This document shows positions 49,620-57,402 of a stretch of DNA of 64,000 nt, in pieces. Made by a program: the position numbers and the translations under genes. The DNA comes from Opitutus terrae PB90-1 (lineage in GTDB: Bacteria; Verrucomicrobiota; Verrucomicrobiia; Opitutales; Opitutaceae). The notes beneath the pieces were generated by a model that was not told the DNA's origin, ran no database searches, and saw only the letters and a program-made list of their open reading frames with translations. The stretch lies in NCBI RefSeq assembly GCF_000019965.1, contig NC_010571.1:806001-870000 (forward strand), read 5' to 3'. Each line of letters begins with the position of its first letter. Positions within the stretch are counted from its first letter, which is position 1.

Positions 49620-50048
49620 TCAGACGGTGACTTTGACGGGATTGTTGGCCTCGTGCGTGTGAGTCTCGCCGCCGAACACGCGCAGCTTCGTCAGCATCTT
49701 CGCCGCGATCCGGTTCTTCGGCAGCATGCCCTTGACGGCGTGCTCGATGATGAACTCCGGGTGCCGTTCGCGCATGAGGGAAACCTTGCGGCGGCTCTCG
49801 CCTCCGACGAAGCCGGAGAAGAACATGTACTCGTTCTGCTCTTCCTTCTTGCCGGTCAGCGCCACCTTGGCGGCATTGATCACGATGACGTAGTCGCCGG
49901 TATCGACCGTAGGCGTGTAGGTTGCCTTGTGGCGGCCGCGGATGATGTTGGCGGCTTTCACAGCGAGACGGCCCAGCGGAACGCCGGCGGCATCGATCAG
50001 ATACCACTTCGGCTGCACTGTCTCCTTTTTGGCGAGGAAGGTCTTCAT
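49620..50048 (-). CDS. rplM: 50S ribosomal protein L13
   Basis: 142 aa, the exact usual length. It begins MKTFLAKKETVQPKWYLIDA and contains PLGRLAVKAANIIRGRHKA, GDYVIVINAAKVALTGKK, and HAVKGMLPKNRIAAKML. ATG 50048 is the family start; an upstream GTG or ATG would add five residues. It is the first gene of rplM-rpsI, with a recognisable promoter upstream. Confidence 0.98.
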   Translation of the reverse strand: MKTFLAKKETVQPKWYLIDAAGVPLGRLAVKAANIIRGRHKATYTPTVDTGDYVIVINAAKVALTGKKEEQNEYMFFSGFVGGESRRKVSLMRERHPEFIIEHAVKGMLPKNRIAAKMLTKLRVFGGETHTHEANNPVKVTV

Positions 50049-50063
50049 GAGAAAAGAGGCCAA

Positions 50064-50091
50064 GAGCTAGGGTTTCGCCGAAGCCTGTCAA
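50064..50091 (-). promoter_or_regulatory. Candidate sigma-70 promoter of rplM-rpsI
   Basis: In minus-strand sense a perfect -35 TTGACA (50086-50091) is followed after 16 bases by TAGCTC (50064-50069), a moderate -10. The start codon is 16 bases beyond the -10, leaving a very short leader. Confidence 0.5.
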
Positions 50092-50290
50092 CCCCTGTTT
50101 TCGAGGGGAAACCAATCGAAGCGGCGATTTCAGCATCCCGCCGCCTGCTTCCGGCAAAGCCAACCCGAAAATGGCGTGCGCCGACGATAACTCCTCGTGG
50201 GTGCGTGATGAGGTTCGCCGACGCTCAGACGCGGCCGAGGGCACCAATGCGGCGGCTTGTTTTGCTGTCAGGTTGTGCAACCCTATCGCT

Positions 50291-50707
50291 ATGAACCACC
50301 GGATTACGATGATCGCCGCCGCCTTGCTGGGGGCCAGTGGCGTTGGGCTGGGTGCAGCAGGCGCGCACGGATTGCGGGAAACGCTGCTGGCGCGCGGAAT
50401 GACCCTCCCTTGGGAGACGGCAGCCCGCTATCACCTGCTGCACGCGATCGCGCTGCTCGCGCTGGCGGTCTGGTTGCGCGTTCTCGCGGACCACAACAAG
50501 CCCGTAGCCTGGGCGGCGCTCAGCTGGGTCGTCGGTCTGGTGCTCTTTTCCGGTTCGCTTTACTGGCTGGCGCTGGGCGGGCCGCGGTGGTTGGGACCGG
50601 TCACGCCACTGGGCGGGATCGCCCTGCTCATCGGCTGGCTGCTGCTGATCCCGGCCGCCATGAGCAAACGCGAAAGTGGCACGGGCGTCCCGCCCGTGAA
50701 GGAATAG
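50291..50707 (+). CDS. DUF423 small integral membrane protein
   Basis: 138 aa with four hydrophobic helices. The family start is ITMIAAALLGASGVGLGAAG followed by AHGLRETL, with TAARYHLLHAIALLAL and LFSGSLYWLALGGPRW downstream. Function is unknown in the family. The last ten residues (SGTGVPPVKE) and the TAG stop come from a palindromic repeat inserted at the 3' end. The original terminus was probably near AAMSKRE. The leader CAACCCTATCGCT has no Shine-Dalgarno sequence. Confidence 0.87.
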   Translation: MNHRITMIAAALLGASGVGLGAAGAHGLRETLLARGMTLPWETAARYHLLHAIALLALAVWLRVLADHNKPVAWAALSWVVGLVLFSGSLYWLALGGPRWLGPVTPLGGIALLIGWLLLIPAAMSKRESGTGVPPVKE

Positions 50708-50739
50708 TCAGACTGACACGGGCGAGACGCCCGTGCCAC
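50676..50739. repeat. Palindromic repeat, family B (GTGGCACGGGCGTC type), full element
   Basis: 64 bp. The 23-bp arms at 50676-50698 and 50717-50739 are inverse copies with one mismatch. It provides the C-terminal tail and stop codon of the DUF423 gene and ends nine bases before the CCA-adding enzyme start. Confidence 0.9.
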
Positions 50740-50747
50740 CCTAGTTC

Positions 50748-52175
50748 ATGCCGCCGCTCCCACTGCCCCCCGATCTACGCGCAATGCTCGAAGCCGTGCG
50801 CCGGATCGGCCGTCCGCGGCTGGTGGGCGGCGGCGTGCGGGACTGGCTGCTCGGACTCGAGGCGAAGGACTTCGACGTCGAGGTGGCCGGCGCGGACTTT
50901 GAAACCCTGCAGCGCGCGCTGGCGCCGTTTGGCGCGACCGACGTCGTGGGCCGCAGTTTCGGCGTGATCAAGGTTCGCAGCGCCGCGAGTGGCGCGGAAT
51001 ACGATTTTAGTCTGCCGCGACGTGAGTCGAAAACCGGCGCAGGCCATCGCGGGTTTGCCGTCGCGCCCGATCCGCAGCTCAGCGATGCCGATGCGGCGGC
51101 GCGACGCGATTTCACCATCAACGCGATCGCTTGCGATCCGTTCACCGGTGAGCTGATCGATCCGCACCACGGGCAGCGCGATCTCGGCGCGCGGGTGTTG
51201 CGACATACCAGCGCGGCGTTCGTCGAGGATCCGTTGCGCGTGCTGCGCGCGTTTCAGCTGGCGGCAAGATTCGATCTGCAGCTTGCGCCGGAAACCGCCG
51301 CGTTGTGCCGCACGATCGCCGACACCTATGGAGAACTTCCGGTCGAACGCGTGTGGGCCGAATGGGAAAAGTGGGCAACGAAAGCGGCCAAGCCTTCACG
51401 CGGATTGGACGTGCTCGAACAAACCGACTGGCTGCGACATTTTCCCGAGGTCGCGCGGCTACGCGGCACGCCGCAGGAACCCGCGTGGCATCCGGAAGGC
51501 GATGTGTTCACCCACACGCAGCACTGCGTCGACGCGCTCGCGGCGAATGCGGAATGGCAGTCGAGCGATCCTGCGCGCCGTCGACTGCTGATGCTCGCCG
51601 TGCTCGCGCACGATTTCGGCAAGCCTTCGACGACGGTGCGCGGCGAGAAACGCGGTGCGATCCGCTGGATCAGCCCCGGTCATGAGCCCGCGGGCGGTCC
51701 GATCGCGAAGGAATTTCTGCGGCGGATCGGCGCCCCGCTCGAACTCGACCCGCCCGTCTGCGCGTTGGTGGTTCACCATCTCGTGCACCACCACGGCGCC
51801 GGCGGCGAGGACAACTACTCCGATTCGCAGGTGCGCCGGCTCGCCCGCAAACTCGCCCCCGCGACCATCGACGATCTCGCGCTCGTGATGATCGCCGATT
51901 CGAACGGCCGACCTCCGCTCGAGTCGCCGGAAACGATCGCGCTCATCGGCGAACTGCGCGCGAAAGCTCAGGCGCTCGCGCTCGAACGCGCTGCGCCAAA
52001 ACCGCTCGTCGGCGGCCGGCATCTGATCGCGCTGGGTTATGCCCCGAGCCCGGCGTTCAAGCCGGTGCTCGATGCCGCGTTCGAGGCCCAGCTCGATGGG
52101 GCATTCGCCGATGAGGCGGGCGGACTCGATTGGTTGCGCCGCCGTTTGCAGGAAACCGGCGGCGAGCTACAGTAA
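50748..52175 (+). CDS. cca: CCA tRNA nucleotidyltransferase with HD domain
   Basis: 475 aa. The class II nucleotidyltransferase head has [20 protein letters not shown] and the metal-binding DFDVEV, then [20 protein letters not shown] and [16 protein letters not shown]. The C-terminal part has an HD phosphohydrolase ([29 protein letters not shown]), as in multifunctional CCA proteins. It adds or repairs the 3' CCA of tRNA; both tRNAs in this window encode CCA, so repair may be its main role here. The start is nine bases after a palindromic repeat. Confidence 0.88.
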   Translation: MPPLPLPPDLRAMLEAVRRIGRPRLVGGGVRDWLLGLEAKDFDVEVAGADFETLQRALAPFGATDVVGRSFGVIKVRSAASGAEYDFSLPRRESKTGAGHRGFAVAPDPQLSDADAAARRDFTINAIACDPFTGELIDPHHGQRDLGARVLRHTSAAFVEDPLRVLRAFQLAARFDLQLAPETAALCRTIADTYGELPVERVWAEWEKWATKAAKPSRGLDVLEQTDWLRHFPEVARLRGTPQEPAWHPEGDVFTHTQHCVDALAANAEWQSSDPARRRLLMLAVLAHDFGKPSTTVRGEKRGAIRWISPGHEPAGGPIAKEFLRRIGAPLELDPPVCALVVHHLVHHHGAGGEDNYSDSQVRRLARKLAPATIDDLALVMIADSNGRPPLESPETIALIGELRAKAQALALERAAPKPLVGGRHLIALGYAPSPAFKPVLDAAFEAQLDGAFADEAGGLDWLRRRLQETGGELQ

Positions 52176-52184
52176 GGCAGAACC

Positions 52185-52242
52185 GTAGAAGCGGCTTTAT
52201 GCCGCGACCGGAAATGCGCCGGGGCATAACGCCCTGCGTACA
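52185..52242. repeat. Palindromic repeat, GTAGAAGCGGC type, between cca and tal
   Basis: It starts GTAGAAGCGGCTTTATGCCGC (21 bases counted as GTAGAA plus the hairpin GCGGC/GCCGC), with a right hairpin GGGC/GCCC around ATAAC. The outer ends are poorly conserved. It begins nine bases after the cca stop. Confidence 0.55.
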
Positions 52243-52258
52243 GCCACACACCACTCCC

Positions 52259-53206
52259 ATGCCCACCAACCAACTCGAGCAGCTGAAGCAATTCACCACG
52301 GTCGTCGCGGATTCGAGCGATTTCGACAGCATGAAATCCTACCAGCCGCGCGATGCGACGACCAATCCCAGTTTGATCCTCAAGGCTGCGGGGATGCCGG
52401 ACTACGGGCACTTGGTGGAGAAGGCGATCACGGACGCCGGCAGTGGCGCATCGCCCGCCGCGGTCATCGACCTGCTGCTCGTCCTGTTTGGCGCCGAGAT
52501 TCTCAAGATCGTGCCCGGGCGGGTCTCGACGGAGGTCGACGCCCGGCTCTCGTTCGACCGCGTCGGCAGCATGGAGAAGGCGCGGACGCTCATCGCGCTT
52601 TACGAAAAGCAGGGTGTCCCGCGCGAGCGGATCCTCATCAAGCTCGCGTCGACTTGGGAAGGCATTCGCGCCGCGGAAAAGCTCCAGCAGGAGGGGATCA
52701 ACTGCAACATGACGCTGTTGTTCTCGTTTCCCCAGGCGGTGGCCGCCGCCAAGGCCAAGGTGAAGCTGATCTCGCCGTTCGTCGGTCGGATCCTCGACTG
52801 GTACAAAAAAAGCACCGGCCAGGACTACGCGCCGGCGGACGATCCCGGCGTAAACTCGGTTCGCGAAATCTACACCTACTACAAACGCTTCGGCTACGAA
52901 ACCGAGGTGATGGGCGCGAGCTTCCGCAACAAGGACGAGATTCTGGAACTCGCCGGATGCGATCTGCTGACGATTGCGCCGAAGTTGCTCGGAGAGCTCG
53001 CGGCGTCGACCGATCCGGTGGAACGCAAGCTGGAGCCGGAGGCCGCGCGAAAGGCGAAGGTAAAGCGCGTGAGCTTCGACGAAAAATCTTTCCGCTGGGC
53101 GTTGAACGAAGACCAGATGGCGACGGAAAAATTGTCCGATGGGATCCGTTCGTTCGCGGCCGATGTGCGCAAGCTCGAGCAGCTGATCCAGCAGCAGCGC
53201 GGGTAG
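52259..53206 (+). CDS. tal: Transaldolase
   Basis: 315 aa pentose-phosphate enzyme of the TalB class. It begins [19 protein letters not shown] and has the substrate motif [13 protein letters not shown]. The Schiff-base lysine is in [17 protein letters not shown], and [18 protein letters not shown] and [11 protein letters not shown] complete the barrel. It transfers a dihydroxyacetone unit between sugar phosphates. The leader CACACCACTCCC lacks a Shine-Dalgarno sequence. Confidence 0.96.
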   Translation: MPTNQLEQLKQFTTVVADSSDFDSMKSYQPRDATTNPSLILKAAGMPDYGHLVEKAITDAGSGASPAAVIDLLLVLFGAEILKIVPGRVSTEVDARLSFDRVGSMEKARTLIALYEKQGVPRERILIKLASTWEGIRAAEKLQQEGINCNMTLLFSFPQAVAAAKAKVKLISPFVGRILDWYKKSTGQDYAPADDPGVNSVREIYTYYKRFGYETEVMGASFRNKDEILELAGCDLLTIAPKLLGELAASTDPVERKLEPEAARKAKVKRVSFDEKSFRWALNEDQMATEKLSDGIRSFAADVRKLEQLIQQQRG

Positions 53207-53351
53207 TTGCCATACATAATTTGCCGGGACGCCTTTGCTGCAGCCCTGGCAGATTTCCTAGCGAACGCGGACGCGGCAAGCCGCACCGCCACTGCTCCGC
53301 GGTGCGGCCGCTGTTGCGCGCAGGCTTCCACTCCGCCATGACTCGACGGCG

Positions 53352-55310
53352 ATGATCCGCGCGTTTCAATGGGACCTCGCCCGGCAGGTCGAGCGACTCG
53401 ACTGGCTGCTCGCACAGCTGCCGCGTTACGCGGATTGGGGTTACCAGGAACTCTATCTGCACCTGGAGGACGCGATCGAGTATCCGAGCCTACGCCGCGT
53501 CGCGCGGCGCGACGCCTACAGCCGGCGGCAGGTCGGGCAGTTGGTCGACGCGGCGTCTCGTGCGGGGATCCAGGTCGTGCCGATCGTCAATCTGCTCGGC
53601 CACACGCAATATCTCATCAAGGTACCCGAGCTGCGCGACCTGAACGAACTCCGCGCCGCGGACGGGTCGCCACTCGAGCGTGGGCAGATTTGCCCGCTGC
53701 ATCCACGCACGCTGGAGATTGCTGAATTACTGCTGAGGGACGTCGCGCCGTTCTGCACCGCGGGCAAGGTGCACGTCGGGCTCGACGAGTCATTTCATCT
53801 CGGCCGGCACCCGCTGAGCCGAAAAGAAATCGCGCGGATCGGGCGCGCCGCCCACTTCGCCCGCTACGTGAACCGGCTCCACGGGCTCACGCAGGCGCTC
53901 GGACTGGAGATGGGGATGTGGGCCGACATGCTCTACTTCCTGCCGGAGGCGATTCCGCTGCTGCCGACCGGCATCACGGCTTACGAATGGTACTATCACG
54001 CGTTCCGCCGCTGGCCGCGCGTCGAATTGTTCAACTTTGCGGAAGTCGATATTGCCACCCCACTCCGCCGCCGCGGGATCCAGCTTTACGGCTGTCCGAT
54101 GAATGGTGCCTTTCGCCACGAGCCGTTGCCGCACTTCGGTGATCGGCTCGGCAACATCGTCGCCTGGTGGCAGCACGCGCAGCGGATCGGCGCAGCGGGT
54201 TTCCTGATGACCGGCTGGGAACCGAACCGGCTCGCGCTTGAGCTCACCACCGCGATCGATGCCGCTGCGGCTTGCCTATGGCTCGACCCCGGCGTGACGG
54301 AACCTCGCGAGATGCTAGCGCGCGGTTTCGCGCGAGCGTTTTCCAGGGTAGGGCGCGTTATCCCTAACGCGCCGCTCAGTTCTCCGGGCGCACGGCGAAC
54401 CCGGCGGATTAAGGATAATCCGCCCTACCACCAATGGGCCGATGTCGCCTTCGCGTGCGATCGGTTTCCGTTTGCCGGCTATCCGCGTTGGCAGATCAAC
54501 GAGCGCTGGGACACGCTCTCGCGGCGCGAACCACTCGCTGGCTACCGCGCGGAAGAACGACATTTCGCGCGAATGGTTCAACAGGCCCGACGCGCGGAAG
54601 CGCCTGGGCCAATGCAGGCGAGCGTGGAGTTCCGACATTATCTCGCAGTGCGTGATTATGCTCTGCGCAAGCTAGCCGCCCTGGGAGCGCGGGCGTCCCG
54701 CCCGCTCCGGAACGCTGACGCGGGCGGGGCGCCCGCGCTCCCCCTTCGTGCTCTTCAGTCCTCGATTCCCCCTGCGCTGCATGCTGCCCGCGTCATGTGG
54801 GGACGAACCCGCGATCCACGCGTCGCGAGCCCGAATGAGCAGATCGTGCACGCCGATGCCGCGCGACTACGCGCGTTGCGTCAAGGCAAGCGCCTGTTTG
54901 GAGGTGAATGGCAGATCTGCTACCGGGTGTGGAATTTTGCGCCGGCGGTTCAGCTGGTCGGGATCGAGCAGCAGCAGCCGGACGGCTCCTGGCAAACACT
55001 CCAGTCGTGCTACACGATCGAGTTTCAGAGCGCGGCCGCCCGGCCGCGCGGTCCGTTCGTGCGCGAACACGCCGCGCCGGTCGACTGGGACGGCGCTCGC
55101 GAGCGGCTGCCGATCCTGCGGCTGTTCGTCCGCGGGGTCGGCGAGGTCAAAGTCGGCGCCATCGCGCTGACCAACGGATCGGCGGTCCTGCCGGCTCGCG
55201 GACTACGCGGGCAGTGGCGCAGGCTCGGCAATCCTGCGGCGCGACGCGGTTGGCCTGTCTTTGATTGGACGCGCAACACCGCGGCGTTGCCGCTGCGGTT
55301 TTCGCCGTAA
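53352..55310 (+). CDS. GH20-like beta-N-acetylhexosaminidase, interrupted in frame by two palindromic repeats
   Basis: 652 aa, no obvious signal peptide. A TIM-barrel with RYADWGYQELYLHLEDAIEY near residue 30 and the GH20 catalytic Asp-Glu in KVHVGLDESFHLG (Asp145, Glu146) is like the hexosaminidase D branch. It probably removes terminal N-acetylhexosamine. The C-terminal part after residue 470 is a beta-sandwich-like domain. At residues 332-360 the sequence VGRVIPNAPLSSPG to RRIKDNPPY, and at residues 444-464 LGARASRPLRNADAGGAPAL, are translated palindromic repeats. Activity is therefore uncertain, although both insertions keep the frame and fall after the catalytic core. Confidence 0.72.
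   Translation: MIRAFQWDLARQVERLDWLLAQLPRYADWGYQELYLHLEDAIEYPSLRRVARRDAYSRRQVGQLVDAASRAGIQVVPIVNLLGHTQYLIKVPELRDLNELRAADGSPLERGQICPLHPRTLEIAELLLRDVAPFCTAGKVHVGLDESFHLGRHPLSRKEIARIGRAAHFARYVNRLHGLTQALGLEMGMWADMLYFLPEAIPLLPTGITAYEWYYHAFRRWPRVELFNFAEVDIATPLRRRGIQLYGCPMNGAFRHEPLPHFGDRLGNIVAWWQHAQRIGAAGFLMTGWEPNRLALELTTAIDAAAACLWLDPGVTEPREMLARGFARAFSRVGRVIPNAPLSSPGARRTRRIKDNPPYHQWADVAFACDRFPFAGYPRWQINERWDTLSRREPLAGYRAEERHFARMVQQARRAEAPGPMQASVEFRHYLAVRDYALRKLAALGARASRPLRNADAGGAPALPLRALQSSIPPALHAARVMWGRTRDPRVASPNEQIVHADAARLRALRQGKRLFGGEWQICYRVWNFAPAVQLVGIEQQQPDGSWQTLQSCYTIEFQSAAARPRGPFVREHAAPVDWDGARERLPILRLFVRGVGEVKVGAIALTNGSAVLPARGLRGQWRRLGNPAARRGWPVFDWTRNTAALPLRFSP
54347..54429. repeat. Palindromic repeat, family C, inserted inside the GH20-like gene
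   Basis: 83 bp. Outer ends GGTAGGG/CCCTACC enclose two perfect 9-bp hairpins with four-base loops: GGCGCGTTA/TAACGCGCC and GGCGGATTA/TAATCCGCC. The reading frame stays open through it. Confidence 0.88.
54683..54742. repeat. Palindromic repeat, family A, inserted inside the GH20-like gene
   Basis: 60 bp, a multiple of three, so it adds 20 codons. The arms of 23 bases (GGGAGCGCGGGCGTCCCGCC on the left) are inverse copies with one mismatch. Confidence 0.9.
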
Positions 55311-55316
55311 CCGGCA

Positions 55317-57314
55317 CTACTCTTTCGCAGGCATCTCGATCGCCTTGAGCTCGCCCAGCGTGACCTTCCCTTCCGCGAGCATGTTCAGGTCGAGGAAACG
55401 TTCGAGTGCCGCGTAAAATTTGATCCGGCTCTGCTCGTTTTCGAACCCATGACCTTCGTCGCGTTCGCGGAGGTAAACGTAGGGCTTATCGTATTTTTTC
55501 AGCTCTGACTCGAGCTGGGTCCAGTGACCGATGTCGACCCGGGGATCGTTTTCACCGTAGGCGTGCATGCTCGGAACGCGGATGTTCTCCACATGCGCAA
55601 GCGGCGAGCGTTCCCAGAGATCGTTGCCATCGCTGCCGATCCACTCACGCGTGAACAGATCGAAAAACCGCCCTTTCTGTTCGTTGGGTCGCACCAGAAT
55701 CCGCAGATCGGAGACACCGACATAGTTGATGCCGCACCGGTAGAGCTCCGGCGTGAACACCAGTCCGGCGAGCGCCGCGTAGCCGCCATAGCTGGCTCCG
55801 TAGATCGCCACGCGGTCCTTGACGGTAATCCCCTCCTCAATGGCCCACGCCACCGCATCCGTGAGGTCGTCCTGCATTTTGCGCCCCCATTGATGCTTGC
55901 CCGATTCTTGGAAGCGGGCGCCGTAGCCGCCGGAGCCGCGGTAGTTGACCTGGAGCACGGCATACCCACGGTTCGCGAGGAACTGGGCCTCGGGATCGAA
56001 ATCCCAAGAATCGCGAATGCCAAACGGACCGCCGTGGGGCAGGAGCACCAATGGGTGCTTGCGGTCCTTTTGTCCCGCCGGGCGGGTCAGGTATCCGTGA
56101 ATTTCCAATCCGTCGCGCGCCTGATATTTGATCGGTTCGCGATCGGCCATTTTTTCCGGATCGATCATCGGATTCACCCGGCCCAGCGGCGTGATCACCG
56201 GCGTCGCGGCATCGAAAAGATAGTAGGTGCCCGGCTCGCGGTCGCTATAGACAAAGACCGCGTGGATCTTCAGGTCCTCCGTCGAGTCGACGATCACGAT
56301 CTGCTTGCCTGGAAACGTCTGCTTCAGGCTGCCGTAGATCCGCGCCCACGCGGGATCGAACCAGTCGGTGACCGGCTTCTCCGCCTCGTAGGTAATGCCG
56401 ACAATCCGGCCGTCGGGCCGCCGCTTGGTCGCCACCATCTCGCCGACGGGCGGTTCGTAGAGCAGCTTTTCACGCTGCATCGTCGCCCGGTTGAAGGCAT
56501 ACAGCGCGCCGCGATCGTGATCGTTGGGGCTGCGCACCTCCATGATCGCCATCTTTTCGCCGGGCAGCAGGCCGGTGAAGCTGATGGGCGCGCTGGAGCC
56601 GGGATAGCGGCCCACCTGACGATAGTTGCCGTTGAGGTCCTTGATTTCGTGAATCTCCTCCGTGCCCGCCTGGATCGTGCGCCCGAACACCGTGCCGGAC
56701 TGATCGTCGACAAAGTAGCCGGTCGCGCGATCATTCAGCACCTCCACACGATCGCGCCGACGGGTGTGAATGTTCAGCCGATAGAACCCGGGCTCGCCCG
56801 CGGCCTCCAATTCCCCCGCACTGTTGCGGCGCACGCCGTATCCGGTAATCAGGATATGATTGTCGTCCTGTGGCAACCGCGAGAACACCGAGCCTCCGAT
56901 GCCTCCGACCAGGGGGTTCGTCGCCCGCTGATACTTCTGCCATGACTCGCTGAGGTCCTTGATGTCGGAGCCATCGGCCTTGATCGAGCGCAGCGCGTAG
57001 GACTCGTTGCCGCCAACATCGCCGCCGAACACGATGCGGTCGCCCTTCCAGAACGCGAAGTCGACGTTGTAGTCATTCGGCACGAAAACGATTCCCCCTT
57101 TCCCCGTCTTCACGTCGTAAACCGCGATCGACTGCCGCTTGGGGTCGTTGCGGACGAGGAAGACGACCTTGGAACCGTCGCGCGCCAGCCGCGGCTGCGT
57201 CAGCTCCCGCGTCCGGAAAAACGCTTCGATCGGTAGTTTCGGCGGCGGCTCGGCCGCGAACGCGGCGGCAGTGATGAAGGCCAGCGCAGGTAGACAACGG
57301 AACAGGCGAGTCAT
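55317..57314 (-). CDS. Secreted S9-family prolyl oligopeptidase-like serine peptidase
   Basis: 665 aa with a Sec signal peptide (TRLFRCLPALAFITAAAFAA). An N-terminal beta-propeller gates a C-terminal alpha/beta-hydrolase. The nucleophile is in GASYGGYAALAG (Ser), the Asp in YGENDPRVDIG, and the His in RDEGHGFEN. It probably cleaves proline- or alanine-containing oligopeptides in the periplasm or outside. ATG 57314 starts the signal peptide. It follows the TonB receptor gene with a terminator between and is paralogous to the S9 gene at 62730 (tails KVTLGELKAIEMPA and KVKLGDLKTIEMPA). Confidence 0.93.
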   Translation of the reverse strand: MTRLFRCLPALAFITAAAFAAEPPPKLPIEAFFRTRELTQPRLARDGSKVVFLVRNDPKRQSIAVYDVKTGKGGIVFVPNDYNVDFAFWKGDRIVFGGDVGGNESYALRSIKADGSDIKDLSESWQKYQRATNPLVGGIGGSVFSRLPQDDNHILITGYGVRRNSAGELEAAGEPGFYRLNIHTRRRDRVEVLNDRATGYFVDDQSGTVFGRTIQAGTEEIHEIKDLNGNYRQVGRYPGSSAPISFTGLLPGEKMAIMEVRSPNDHDRGALYAFNRATMQREKLLYEPPVGEMVATKRRPDGRIVGITYEAEKPVTDWFDPAWARIYGSLKQTFPGKQIVIVDSTEDLKIHAVFVYSDREPGTYYLFDAATPVITPLGRVNPMIDPEKMADREPIKYQARDGLEIHGYLTRPAGQKDRKHPLVLLPHGGPFGIRDSWDFDPEAQFLANRGYAVLQVNYRGSGGYGARFQESGKHQWGRKMQDDLTDAVAWAIEEGITVKDRVAIYGASYGGYAALAGLVFTPELYRCGINYVGVSDLRILVRPNEQKGRFFDLFTREWIGSDGNDLWERSPLAHVENIRVPSMHAYGENDPRVDIGHWTQLESELKKYDKPYVYLRERDEGHGFENEQSRIKFYAALERFLDLNMLAEGKVTLGELKAIEMPAKE

Positions 57315-57336
57315 GGTGGAAGGGAGCCGAGGCTCC

Positions 57337-57374
57337 AAAAAGGAGAAGGCCGGGAGTGAAATGCTCCCGGCCTT
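57337..57374 (-). terminator. Terminator of the TonB-receptor gene
   Basis: 11-bp perfect stem AAGGCCGGGAG/CTCCCGGCCTT with a seven-base loop, followed in minus-strand sense by CTCCTTTTT. It lies 28 bases after the receptor stop codon and just before the S9 gene start. Confidence 0.85.
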
Positions 57375-57402
57375 CGATTTGCAAATCAGCCCTGCGCGCG
57401 AC

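Noticed and set aside
38254-54742. Palindromic repeats considered as a CRISPR array
   Set aside because: Copies are dispersed by kilobases, have no regular spacers and are nested hairpins; no cas gene is present.
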